From SVQP01 sp045658965 (GTDB lineage Bacteria; Bacillota; Clostridia; Oscillospirales; CAG-272): 40,218 nucleotides of DNA. Of this stretch, positions 15,591 to 24,266 are shown in pieces (the stretch's first letter is position 1; each line of letters starts with the position of its first letter). The stretch covers positions 1-40,218 of the forward strand of contig JAZOVZ010000054.1 of NCBI GenBank assembly GCA_045658965.1, written 5' to 3'. Made by a program: the position numbers and the translations under genes. Below the pieces are notes generated by a model, which had not been told where the DNA came from, ran no database searches, and saw nothing but the letters and a program-made list of their open reading frames with translations.

Positions 15591-15846
15591 CGTAGGGGCG
15601 GATTCCATATCCGCCCGCAAACCCCATTACCCCCCGTAGGGACGATTCACGAATCGCCCGCAAACCCCATTACCCCCCGTAGGGGCGATTCACGAATCGC
15701 CCGCCAAACCCAATATCCCCCGTAGGGGCGATTCACGAATCGCCCGCAAAACCCATAAACCCCGTAGGGGCGATTCACGAATCGCCCGCAAAACCCATTA
15801 TCCCCGTAGGGCCGGATTCCATATCCGCCCGCCAAACCCATTATTA
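15591..15846. repeat. Six-copy tandem hairpin repeat, 42-44 bp unit
   Basis: Units start with CGTAGGG at 15591, 15635, 15678, 15721, 15763 and 15805. The four inner units carry the hairpin GGCGATTC-AC-GAATCGCC. The first and last units carry a different stem, GGATTCCATATCC flanked by G/C, in which both arms changed together so pairing is kept. The tail CCGCAAACCCATTA closes each unit. The array fills the whole gap between the HAD gene and the GH127-like gene, and no other terminator is present there, so it may also end or stabilise transcripts. A related single unit is at 27248-27272. Confidence 0.92.
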
Positions 15847-15870
15847 CATATAATTATGAGGAGAATTCCC

Positions 15871-17418
15871 ATGAAAAACTCGGTATTGCAATTTGCGGAT
15901 GCACAAAGCGTGCGCCACAGCGGCGCGCTGGCTGACAGACTGGCAAGACAGAGTGCGCGTCTGGAAAGCGACATGTATCTGCCGCCCCTGCTGTTTGAAA
16001 GCCAATCCATCGACACCTGGCCCGGTGACTGGGAGGGCAGAGCCATGCTCTCGCAGACCATGACCGCTATGGCAACCGGCAGAGAGCCTGCCGCGCTGGA
16101 TAAGTCCATGGAGATTTTGGCAAAGGCGTTAAACGGACAAGGCTACCTTGGCAGAAGGCTGCCGCATCCCGAGGCGGACGAGCAGCAATTGTCGGGTCAC
16201 GGCTGGCTTTTGCGTGCGCTTTGTGCGTATTATGAATATAGGAAGCTGGATATCACGCTGTTTTTGATCGAGGGCGTGGTCGCAAATCTGTTTCTGCCCC
16301 TGCGAGAGACCTATCACGAGTATCCCACCGATCCTGCGCTGCGCATAGGCGGCGGAGATATGTCGGGACACGTGTTTGCCGCTACGGGCAAGTGGCATCT
16401 TTCCACCGATACCGGCTGCGCGTATATTCCGTTAGACGGTCTTTCCCATGCATACTGCACCTTGCCCGATTCGCCCGTCAAGCAGCAGCTTGGCGAGATG
16501 GTCGGCGAGATGATCGATCAATTCTTGGCGCTTGATCCCGTGGGCATGCAGCTGCAGACGCACGCCACGCTGACTGCCACGCGCGGCATTCTGCGTATGT
16601 ACTTTGCAACCGGAAACGACCGCTATCTTGCTGCCGCAAAGCGCATTTTTGACTTGTATCTGGCACACGGTATGACCGTCAACTACGAAAATCAGAACTG
16701 GTTCGGGCGGCCCGAGTGGACCGAGCCTTGCGCGGTGGTGGATTCCTTTATGGTAGCGACACAGCTGTATGCCGCAACCGGCGAGCAAAAGTACCTGCCC
16801 GTGGTCAACCGCATTCTGTACAACGGCATGCTGCGCACGCAACGCGGCAACGGCGGCTTTGGCTGTGATACCTGTGCTGTGGACGGCGTGTTGGCGGCGC
16901 ATTGCTACGAGGCGTTCTGGTGCTGCTCGATGCGCGGCGGTGAAGGATTATCCGCGTGCGCGCGTTACGCGTATATGATTGAAGGAAATACCATAGTCGT
17001 ACCGTATATGACCGAATCCGAGGCGGATCTGGTTGTCGGGGGCAAGCAAGTGCACGTGTCTGCAAAGACCGAGTATCCTTACGCCTGCCGCGCAAGCTAT
17101 ACGCTTTCGGGAGAGACTGCGGGCGTGGACTTGGCGGTGTACGTGCCCGGTAAGGGGCTTTGCCGTTACGTGCCCGACAAGAATGGCTGTGTCGCAGTGA
17201 ACGAGCAGCTGCATATCATAAAGGAAAAGGCGGCTGTCGGTGTGGGTGAGGTGCTGATGCTGGGAGATCTGATGTTAGGGAAGGCGCAGGATCCCGCGAT
17301 CTATAAGAACCGCGTGATGCGCGACGGCTACGTTGATCTGATCCCGCTGTGCGATTGCTATCTGCTCGACGAAAAGGCGGTGGCGGCAGAGCGCTTGCAG
17401 ATCGTGTTTGAAAACTGA
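15871..17418 (+). CDS. GH127/DUF1680-like glycoside hydrolase (beta-L-arabinofuranosidase family)
   Basis: A 515-residue protein without a signal peptide, so probably cytoplasmic. It has the GH127 zinc-thiolate site: E285-x-C287 in EPCAVVDSF and the vicinal pair C351-C352 in FWCCSMRGGEG; in characterised GH127 enzymes these residues bind zinc and one cysteine is the nucleophile. The upstream LSGHGWLLRAL (108-118) is also family-like. It is shorter than many GH127 enzymes (about 600-650 residues), with a reduced C-terminal beta domain. ATGAGGAG just upstream is the ribosome binding site; the ATG inside it at 15856 is not the start. No sugar transporter or other glycosidase is adjacent, so the substrate is open. 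Confidence 0.82.
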   Translation: MKNSVLQFADAQSVRHSGALADRLARQSARLESDMYLPPLLFESQSIDTWPGDWEGRAMLSQTMTAMATGREPAALDKSMEILAKALNGQGYLGRRLPHPEADEQQLSGHGWLLRALCAYYEYRKLDITLFLIEGVVANLFLPLRETYHEYPTDPALRIGGGDMSGHVFAATGKWHLSTDTGCAYIPLDGLSHAYCTLPDSPVKQQLGEMVGEMIDQFLALDPVGMQLQTHATLTATRGILRMYFATGNDRYLAAAKRIFDLYLAHGMTVNYENQNWFGRPEWTEPCAVVDSFMVATQLYAATGEQKYLPVVNRILYNGMLRTQRGNGGFGCDTCAVDGVLAAHCYEAFWCCSMRGGEGLSACARYAYMIEGNTIVVPYMTESEADLVVGGKQVHVSAKTEYPYACRASYTLSGETAGVDLAVYVPGKGLCRYVPDKNGCVAVNEQLHIIKEKAAVGVGEVLMLGDLMLGKAQDPAIYKNRVMRDGYVDLIPLCDCYLLDEKAVAAERLQIVFEN

Positions 17419-17613
17419 TTTGTATAAATAGCACAAAAGTACAACCAGCAGTTTGGTGAACTATACCCTAACATACAAAAAACAGACGCGAGGTTACAAA
17501 CAGTTAACAAATAGTACATATTAATGTCATATTATTCCGTTACCATAATAGAGTAAATTACCGCCTTGTGCGCGGTCTTAACAACAATATCATTTTTAGG
17601 AGGAAAACTTATT

Positions 17614-18714
17614 ATGAAGAAGTTTTTTGCAATGCTCGTAGTTGCTGCAATGCTGGCTTCTCTGTGTGCTCTGTCTGCAAATGCTGCAGTTGAAGAGGCT
17701 GACTGGAGACCCTTTGGTGAAGTAACTGCAGAGTACAAGGAAGACCTTGCCAGCGTAATCTCGCTCGACGGTGACGTTTCTGACTGGCAGAACGCTGGTT
17801 TCCAGAAGTATGAGATCGACCAGTACAACCTCAGACCCTTCTCCGGTGAGCTGGATGAGAATTGGTCTATCGACATGTGGTTCAGCGCTGACGCGCAGTA
17901 CCTGTACATCGCGTTCAAGATCAATGACGACGTGGTTTGCTACTCTGACGACGGTCAGTACAACGGTGACGCTTTCCAGATCCAGCTTGACTTCAACGGC
18001 TGGGCAGCACAGACCGAGGAATTCGAAAGAGCAGTATTCTACTCTTTCGGTCTGCAGGAAGACAACACTGTAGATATTTCCGTACAGTGCATCTACGGTG
18101 ACGCTCAGTCCGACCAGTCCTACTTCATGGCTTCCGATGACGAGGAAGAGTGGAGAGAGGGCGAGGTTAAGGGCGCTACCAAGAAGGCAGAGGACGGCTC
18201 CGGCTGGTATGCTGAGTTCGCGATTGCTTGGCAGACTCTGTACAACGATATCTCCAACAAGCTGCTCAACGACGAGCTGCCCGTTCCGGAATGGACCGGC
18301 GGCGAGGATGAGGTTACCCTGAACATGCTGGTTTGCTACATCGACCGTCAAGAGACCGGCGGTGCACTGAACGCATGGGGCACCTGCAAGGAATACTCCG
18401 CATTTGACGATGGATCCGCTTGGTATCCCGAGAACTCCGGTATGACCCTGAAGCTCAGCGGCATGGGCTCCGTAACCGTTGAGTCCACCGAGGCTCCCAC
18501 CGAGGAACCTACCCAGGCTCCCGCTGAGACCGAGGCTAAGACCGATGCTCCCAAGGAGACCGAGGCTAAGACCGACGCTGAGACCAACGCTCCCGAGGGC
18601 GAGCAGACCACCGAGCCCGCAGCAGAGAAGAGCTGTGGCGGCGTGATCGGCGCAGGCGTGATCGTAGCAGTTCTGGCAATGGGCGCATGCGTCGTTGCTA
18701 AGAAGAAGGACTAA
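17614..18714 (+). CDS. Secreted, membrane-anchored CBM9/DOMON-like surface protein
   Basis: A 366-residue protein with a signal peptide (MKKFFAMLVVAAML...SANA, cleavage near residue 24), an extracellular beta-sandwich resembling carbohydrate-binding family 9 (SLDGDVSDWQNAGF, DMWFSADAQYLYIAFKIND, FQIQLDFN), a Thr/Glu/Pro-rich stalk (about 285-335) and a C-terminal membrane helix (GVIGAGVIVAVLAMGACVV) ending in AKKKD. The predicted topology is outside-facing with a short cytoplasmic basic tail. Codons are strongly biased (CTG, GCT/GCA, GGC) like the next gene and unlike the metabolic genes, suggesting high expression. AGGAGGAAAACTTATT sets the start at 17614. I see no clear consensus promoter in 17419-17613. 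A ligand is not known. Confidence 0.85.
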   Translation: MKKFFAMLVVAAMLASLCALSANAAVEEADWRPFGEVTAEYKEDLASVISLDGDVSDWQNAGFQKYEIDQYNLRPFSGELDENWSIDMWFSADAQYLYIAFKINDDVVCYSDDGQYNGDAFQIQLDFNGWAAQTEEFERAVFYSFGLQEDNTVDISVQCIYGDAQSDQSYFMASDDEEEWREGEVKGATKKAEDGSGWYAEFAIAWQTLYNDISNKLLNDELPVPEWTGGEDEVTLNMLVCYIDRQETGGALNAWGTCKEYSAFDDGSAWYPENSGMTLKLSGMGSVTVESTEAPTEEPTQAPAETEAKTDAPKETEAKTDAETNAPEGEQTTEPAAEKSCGGVIGAGVIVAVLAMGACVVAKKKD

Positions 18715-18748
18715 GGTTCTTTGATCCGGTTATTTGATTGAATAACGC

Positions 18749-18783
18749 AACCCGCGCATCTTCGGATGCGCGGGTTTTTTTGT
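18749..18783 (+). terminator. Intrinsic terminator after the CBM9-like gene
   Basis: AACCCGCGCATC, loop TTCG, and the complementary arm are followed by a run of T. Confidence 0.93.
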
Positions 18784-19137
18784 TGCTTGACGCTGCATGA
18801 TTTGATAATTAACACAAAGTAGAAATATTAACCGATGATAGAATACAGGAAGGATCCGTACCGCATGACGCTTGCCGCAGCGGATTTTGAAGCGATGGGA
18901 AAGAGCGTCGAAAAAAGCTGTCGAAAATTGTAAATAAATTGTGAACGATGAAAATGAGACAGATGCAACTTTTAACGAAATTGATCGAAAACTGCACGAA
19001 ATGCACAACTATGCACCAAAAAATTCATAAAACGATAGCGTTAATTTGCGATTTTGGGCAAAAAATCCCCAAGACAAAGCTGTTTTTTCAAGCAATTGCC
19101 GTAAAAGGCATATGCTGTGCAAAAGAGCCGTATATCC
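18784..19137. other. Intergenic region with no recognisable gene
   Basis: About 350 bp, more A/T-rich than its surroundings. It includes one 23-codon frame starting ATGACGCTTGCC (18864-18932) with a poor, distant AGGAAGG; I do not call it a gene. No hairpin array or repeat copy was found. Confidence 0.5.
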
Positions 19138-19166
19138 TTGACAAATCTGAAAAAATGTGCTATAAT
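19138..19166 (+). promoter_or_regulatory. Perfect SigA-type promoter for the giant surface protein
   Basis: TTGACA (19138-19143), a 17-nt spacer and TATAAT (19161-19166) are all consensus. Transcription should start near 19173. Confidence 0.92.
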
Positions 19167-19172
19167 GCTCGT

Positions 19173-19300
19173 AATGTAGGGTAGTGGGCTAACTATGCCA
19201 CTTGAGCCGGAAAGCCTGTTGCGCTATATAATAAAATGTTAAGGCGCCCAAGTCGGGAAACCGACAGGGGTTTCATATATCCCGAGTCTTAAAAATCTTT
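19173..19300 (+). promoter_or_regulatory. Structured 5' leader, unassigned (candidate riboswitch or mRNA-stabilising RNA)
   Basis: About 150 nt separate the promoter from the start codon. The leader holds several consistent helices: AGTGG(G)C with GCCACT (bulged hairpin), ACTTG with CAAGT enclosing an inner domain containing GCGC/GCGC, and GTCGG-GAAA-CCGAC, a GNRA tetraloop hairpin. Unpaired purine-rich GCCGGAAAGCC lies inside the enclosed domain. I compared it from memory with common riboswitch consensus sequences (c-di-GMP, c-di-AMP, SAM, cobalamin, TPP, ZTP, guanidine) and found no match. No terminator is seen, so any control would act on translation or stability. Confidence 0.5.
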
Positions 19301-19321
19301 ATTTAGTTGGAGGAAAAACCA

Positions 19322-22300
19322 ATGAAGCAAATCGCAAAGCTTGGTTGCAGAGCTCTTGTTGCATTGCTGTGTCTGGCAATGCTGGTCTCTGTGATCACCG
19401 TTCCTGCGTTCGCTGCTGAAAACTCCGCCCTGTCCTCTCTCGCAGGTCAGGATCTGAGTGCGTTCATTGACCTTCTCAACAAGTACAACAGCGTTAAGGA
19501 TGATGCTGACGCTGCTGAACAGTTGAAGGCGTACGTTGATGAACAGTATGCAACCAACGCAGAATTCAAGCAGTCCGCTGATGAAATTCTCGGCGGCGAA
19601 AACGAAGAGGACACCAAGTCCAAGTTTGACACTGTGATCGATGACGTTCTGGTCAACGATGAATACGTCGGTGATATCGACGCTGTTGTTGACGCTATCC
19701 AGAACGGTGCTACTTTTGAAGAGATTCAGGAGTCCATCGAATATCAGAAGGCAAATCCCGACGAGACCAAGACCAGTGAGGTTACTTGGGTAGTTGACGG
19801 CGAGGTTGTTAAGCAGGAGAATATTGGCTGGATGAAGCTCATCCCTGCATTTAACGGCAATGCTGTTGCAGGCAAGTACGTCAAGTGGGACAACGAGCAG
19901 CTGTTTGCAAAGGCTGACAAGATCGTCATCAACGGTACCACCGTGGACGTCGCAGAAAAGGTTGTTTCCGAGGTCAACGGCTTGCCCATGAACTACGGCG
20001 AGTACGAAATGGTCTACGAAAACGGCGTTGCTACTCTGTTTGTCAACGTTGACGTAAGCAACTACAAGCAGATCATGCTTGACGTGCTCGGCGACGTTCG
20101 CAACGGCGGCGTAACCGGCTCCTACAAGAAGGCAGTCACTGCTTTCCTGAAGGCAAGTGCTACCGAGATCTACAACGGCAAGATCAACACCGTAACCGTA
20201 AACGGCTACGAGGTAGTTGCTATTGAGGGCTACGGCATTTCTCAGCTGGTAGATCTGCTGGAGACTGTTGAAGCAGGCAACTACGGTGAGATCATCTCCG
20301 CAGCAGGTCTGAAGAATGCAGTACTGGTCGATCCCATCACTCCCAACGATATCGCATACGTTGGTGATGACGGCGTTCTGGCAACCTATGACGTTGTTCT
20401 GGGCGCAGAGGGTAAGGCTGACAGCGAGTTCGAGTTCAGAGTTGCTCTTCGCGGCGACCTTGAGCTGGTTCGCAAGAGCGCACAGGCTGTTCTGGCAGGT
20501 GTTGACTTCATCATCGGCACCGGCGGCGACCTGCACGTGGACATTTTCGTTCCCGGCGCGTTCTCCATGGCACTTGAAAAGCTGCTCAACCACGACGATA
20601 TCTCTGACGCTACCAAGCAGAAGATCGTTGCAGCTCTGTCCGAGTCTGCAACCGTTGGCGAGCTGTTCGAGCTGTTTGAGGTACTGGAATACGACCAGTT
20701 CGTATACGTTACCGAGTACATGTTCAACCATATCGAGGCTACCGACAGCAAGGAAGCTGCAATGCTCGATAAGATCGAGGCTGCACGCCCTGCATTCGAC
20801 CTGTTCAAGAAGTTTGGCGACATTCTGATTGACGTGGTTCCCGAGAAGGTAAACGGTAAGGAAGCTTCCTTTACCCTGAAGTCCGTATACAACCTGACTC
20901 AGGCTGTTACTTACGCTGATCTGGCTGCTCTGACCCAGCTCAAGGATGCAGACGCTCTGGTTGGCAGCGAGCGCATGGACGCTGCTGTTGCACGCGTTGC
21001 AAACAAGTTTGGCGTAAGCTCCGATCGCGCACAGGCAATCGTTGACCGTATGGTTGAGGCGTTTGCAGAATTCCAGAACAGAATTCCCGAGTCTGCAAAG
21101 GCACAGGCTGCTTTTGATCTGACCGATCGCGTGATTGATTTCGCATTCAATCTGATTCCCGAAAAGTATCAGGACGCTAAGCTGACCGACACCTACAAGG
21201 GCGACGGCGAATTCAGCTTTGCATTCGATGCAACCTATAACCCCGGTGCATGGCTCAAGAGCGTGCTTGACAAGGTGACCATCACTGCTTACGGCAGAAC
21301 CATCACCCTTGGCGACTACGTTCCCACCCGTGATATCACCTCCGAGCTGACCTTCAGCGTAACCATCGCAGACCTGTACAAGGTCACCTTCGTGGATGAG
21401 AAGGGCAAAACCGTGTTCGAGGGCTTCCTGCCCTACGGTGCAGAGCTTGCTCCTTACTACTCCAATCTGAAGGAAGAGGGCTACACCTTTGCTGCATTTG
21501 ACAAGTACGGCGATGAGCTGACCACTATGCCTGCAGCAGATACCGTTATCACCGTTAAGAAGGTTGTGAACGAGTACACCATTACCTTCGACGTTCTCGG
21601 CAAGATCTACACCGAGACCTTCGCATACGGCGAGATCCCCGCGCTGGCTGACGAGCTGTACCTGTTCAACACCCTGAACTTCAAGGGCTGGGCAAACTTC
21701 GGTACCGAGCTGCCTGCAGTTACCGGTGACGCTACCTACGTAGCAGAATACACCGCAACCATCACCTTCGAGGTTGCTGACAAGACCTACACGCAGGAAG
21801 TTGCGTACAACGAGCTTCCCGCTCCCGAGGCTGCATGGACCGCACTCGAGACTCTGACCTTCAAGGGTTGGACCACCGAGCTGGCTCCCGCAACCGCTCA
21901 CACCACCTATACCGCTGATCTGTGGGCAACCATCACCTTTATCGTAGACGGCGAGATCTACTTTGAGGATGAGTTCGCATACGGCACTCTGCCCACCGTG
22001 AAGGATCCTGCAAAGGAAACCGACCACGTTGCAATCTACGAGTTTGCAGGCTGGTCTCCCGAGGTAGAGATCGTTACCGCACACGCAACCTATAAGGCAA
22101 TCTTCACCGAGACCGCACAGAACTATGGTAACGCTACCGTTGTTCGTGACGGCGACACCTTCAAGGTATACTTCAACGGTTACGTTGATAACGGCGACCG
22201 TCTGACCGCTTCCGCGATCATTTCTCCCATCCTTGCATTCGCACAGCAGGATAGCAACATCCAGATGGAAGCTATCGTTGCAGCAGGCAATGGCGACGAC

Positions 22301-24145
22301 GAGCATGCAATCAACATTCTGTTCGATAACGCAGCACTGCGCAACATGCTTGCTAACGCAACCCAGGACGAGGTTGTGCTTGCACTGTCCTCCCTCAAGA
22401 GCAACGGTGACGAGTGGGCACTTGTTGACAACAACTACCTGGCAATCTTCAGCTTTGATCTGCTTGGCTCCGCGTTCAACGCAGGCAACGCTACCGTAAC
22501 TCTTCCTTACGAGGATGACGCAACCAAGTTCCACGGCCACGTCGTTTATATCAGCGAATCCGGTGAGATCGTTGATATGGGCGCACAGGAGGGTGACAAG
22601 AACGTGGTATTCACCACCAACCACTTCTCCTACTATGCAGTTGAGTCCGTACAGTATCTGTACACCATCAACTTCTACGATCTGAACAATAATCTGATCA
22701 AGACCGTAACCATCAACACCGATCTGGGTCAGACCCTGACCGATGCTGATCTTCCCGCTCTGTCCACCGTTCCCGCAAGCGATGCTACCTACCACTACAG
22801 CATCGAATGGGCAATCGGTACCAGACACCTGGATCCCGTAGCTTACTTCCAGGCAACTCCCGGCGACTATAACTTCACCGAGGCACTGATCTCTGAGACT
22901 CATAGCTTTGGTGCTTACTCCTGCGATGACGCTAACCACTGGCGCACCTGCTCCGAGTGTGGTTACGTTCTGACCGAGGCACACGCTTGGGATGCTGACG
23001 GTAACTGCGTCTGCGGTCACGTAAAGCCCGCAGAGACCACCACTCCTGAGGAGACCACTACTCCCGAGGAGACCACTCCCGAGGAGACCACTCCCGAGGA
23101 AACCACTCCTGAGGTGACCACTCCTACTGAGACCACTACTCCCCAGGAGACCACTGCTCCCGAGGAGTCCAGCTCCGACGAGACCACTGCTCCCGACGAG
23201 TCCGGTTCCGAGGACAGCACCCAGCCTCCCGAGGAGTCCAGCTCCGTAGAGGAGACCACTCCCGAGGAGTCCGAGTCCGAGACCGCTCCTGTTGAAGAGC
23301 CCGGCAAGAAGAACGGCTGGTGGATCTTCCTGATCGTTCTGCTGGTTATCATCGCAATCCTGATCGTTGCGTACATTCTGTACGGTCACAACATCTTCCC
23401 GAAGGGTCCCACCACCGAGGAGCCCGCTAAGGCAGCAGAGCCCGAAGAGCTGACCGATGCTCAGATCGCAGCACAGGCTGTTGCAGTTCCCGTAGTTGAG
23501 GAAGTTGCTCACGTTGATCACGTATCCGCTGTTGAGGCTGACGCGCTCATGACCGACGCACAGGCTGTTAACGCAGTCGTTCTGGTTGCATGCACTGCAT
23601 CCGGTAAGATGGGTGCTGTTAACGTTGGCACTCTGAACGCTCATTACGAGGCAGGCGAAAAGGTTGACATTGAGTCCCTGAAGGCTAAGAAGCTGATCGC
23701 TTCCGATTGCAAGAGAGTTAAGATCCTGGCAGACGGTGATCTGGATAAGGCACTGACCGTTGAAGCTAACAGCTTCTCGCTGCAGGCTATCAAGATGATC
23801 ACTCTGACCGGCGGTCAGGCACTCAAGCTGCAGCCCAACGCTCCCGAAGCTCCTGCAGCTCCCGAGGCTCCCGTAGTAGAGGAAGCTCCCGTGGTTGAGG
23901 AAGCTCCCGAAGCTCCTGTAGTTGAGGAAGCTCCTGTAGTTGAGGAGACTCCCGTAGTTGAGGAGACTCCCGTAGTAGAGGAAGCTCCCGTAGTTGAGGA
24001 AGCTCCCGTAGTTGAGGAAGCTCCCGTAGTTGAGGAAGCTCCCGCAGTTGAGGAAGCTCCCGCAGAGGAAGCTCCCGCAGAGGAAGCTCCCGCAGAGGAA
24101 ACTCCCGCAGAGGAAACTCCCGCAGAGGAAACCGACGCTGAGTAA
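19322..24145 (+). CDS. Giant transmembrane surface protein with InlB-like repeats and a cytoplasmic uL15-like domain
   Basis: A 1607-residue protein. It has a signal peptide (MKQIAKLGCRALVALLCLAM...PAFA), a long extracellular alpha/beta region (about 35-680), four tandem Flg_new/InlB-B-like beta repeats (about 686-931; for example YTITFDVLGKIY and FKGW), a four-cysteine module (CSECGYV...CVCGH, about 1194-1236), a Thr/Glu/Pro stalk (1238-1325) and one membrane helix (about 1333-1354, WWIFLIVLLVIIAILIVAYI). On the predicted inside, residues about 1430-1503 resemble the C-terminal domain of ribosomal protein uL15 (VNVGTLN, LKAKKLI, VKILADGDLDKALTVEA, FSLQAIKMI). Residues 1506-1607 are PVVEEA and PAEEA repeats. 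Codon use suggests high expression. TTGGAGGAAAAACC sets the start. There is no LPXTG motif. Confidence 0.88.
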   Translation: MKQIAKLGCRALVALLCLAMLVSVITVPAFAAENSALSSLAGQDLSAFIDLLNKYNSVKDDADAAEQLKAYVDEQYATNAEFKQSADEILGGENEEDTKSKFDTVIDDVLVNDEYVGDIDAVVDAIQNGATFEEIQESIEYQKANPDETKTSEVTWVVDGEVVKQENIGWMKLIPAFNGNAVAGKYVKWDNEQLFAKADKIVINGTTVDVAEKVVSEVNGLPMNYGEYEMVYENGVATLFVNVDVSNYKQIMLDVLGDVRNGGVTGSYKKAVTAFLKASATEIYNGKINTVTVNGYEVVAIEGYGISQLVDLLETVEAGNYGEIISAAGLKNAVLVDPITPNDIAYVGDDGVLATYDVVLGAEGKADSEFEFRVALRGDLELVRKSAQAVLAGVDFIIGTGGDLHVDIFVPGAFSMALEKLLNHDDISDATKQKIVAALSESATVGELFELFEVLEYDQFVYVTEYMFNHIEATDSKEAAMLDKIEAARPAFDLFKKFGDILIDVVPEKVNGKEASFTLKSVYNLTQAVTYADLAALTQLKDADALVGSERMDAAVARVANKFGVSSDRAQAIVDRMVEAFAEFQNRIPESAKAQAAFDLTDRVIDFAFNLIPEKYQDAKLTDTYKGDGEFSFAFDATYNPGAWLKSVLDKVTITAYGRTITLGDYVPTRDITSELTFSVTIADLYKVTFVDEKGKTVFEGFLPYGAELAPYYSNLKEEGYTFAAFDKYGDELTTMPAADTVITVKKVVNEYTITFDVLGKIYTETFAYGEIPALADELYLFNTLNFKGWANFGTELPAVTGDATYVAEYTATITFEVADKTYTQEVAYNELPAPEAAWTALETLTFKGWTTELAPATAHTTYTADLWATITFIVDGEIYFEDEFAYGTLPTVKDPAKETDHVAIYEFAGWSPEVEIVTAHATYKAIFTETAQNYGNATVVRDGDTFKVYFNGYVDNGDRLTASAIISPILAFAQQDSNIQMEAIVAAGNGDDEHAINILFDNAALRNMLANATQDEVVLALSSLKSNGDEWALVDNNYLAIFSFDLLGSAFNAGNATVTLPYEDDATKFHGHVVYISESGEIVDMGAQEGDKNVVFTTNHFSYYAVESVQYLYTINFYDLNNNLIKTVTINTDLGQTLTDADLPALSTVPASDATYHYSIEWAIGTRHLDPVAYFQATPGDYNFTEALISETHSFGAYSCDDANHWRTCSECGYVLTEAHAWDADGNCVCGHVKPAETTTPEETTTPEETTPEETTPEETTPEVTTPTETTTPQETTAPEESSSDETTAPDESGSEDSTQPPEESSSVEETTPEESESETAPVEEPGKKNGWWIFLIVLLVIIAILIVAYILYGHNIFPKGPTTEEPAKAAEPEELTDAQIAAQAVAVPVVEEVAHVDHVSAVEADALMTDAQAVNAVVLVACTASGKMGAVNVGTLNAHYEAGEKVDIESLKAKKLIASDCKRVKILADGDLDKALTVEANSFSLQAIKMITLTGGQALKLQPNAPEAPAAPEAPVVEEAPVVEEAPEAPVVEEAPVVEETPVVEETPVVEEAPVVEEAPVVEEAPVVEEAPAVEEAPAEEAPAEEAPAEETPAEETPAEETDAE
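23838..24141 (+). repeat. In-frame tandem repeat (18- and 15-nt units) encoding an acidic tail
   Basis: Near-identical units GAAGCTCCCGTAGTTGAG (APVVEE) are followed by 15-nt GCTCCCGCAGAGGAA-type units (APAEE). Third-base variation is low between units, so copy number may change by slippage without breaking the frame. Confidence 0.85.
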
Positions 24146-24160
24146 TCAAACACAAAAACC

Positions 24161-24194
24161 TAAGGGCTGAACCGCAAGGTTCAGCCCTTTTTTT
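24161..24194 (+). terminator. Intrinsic terminator after the giant surface protein
   Basis: AAGGGCTGAACC, loop GCAA, complementary arm and seven T. Confidence 0.94.
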
Positions 24195-24205
24195 CGCAAC
24201 ACCTC

Positions 24206-24234
24206 TTGACTTTTTTTGTCTGACAATATATACT
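24206..24234 (+). promoter_or_regulatory. SigA-type promoter for yitT-cyuA
   Basis: TTGACT (24206-24211), a 17-nt spacer and TATACT (24229-24234), 32 nt before the YitT start. Confidence 0.82.
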
Positions 24235-24266
24235 GTTGTAGAGAAACAGTGAAAAAAGAGGACGCT

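Noticed and set aside
15591..15846. CRISPR array
   Set aside because: The 42-44 bp units are contiguous with no unique spacers, and no cas genes are present.
18864..18932. Short peptide gene (23 codons)
   Set aside because: Poorly spaced ribosome binding site, no promoter, and a length expected by chance.
19173..19300. Cobalamin riboswitch, suggested by GCCACTTG and GGAAAGCC
   Set aside because: The B12 box and the other conserved core segments are missing, so the similarity is superficial.
19289..23644. 1451-codon open frame on the minus strand across the giant surface protein gene
   Set aside because: It is a product of the strong codon bias of the plus-strand gene (few TTA, CTA and TCA codons). 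Its translation is rich in Cys, Val and Gly without domain pattern, and the plus frame has promoter, signal peptide and membrane helix.
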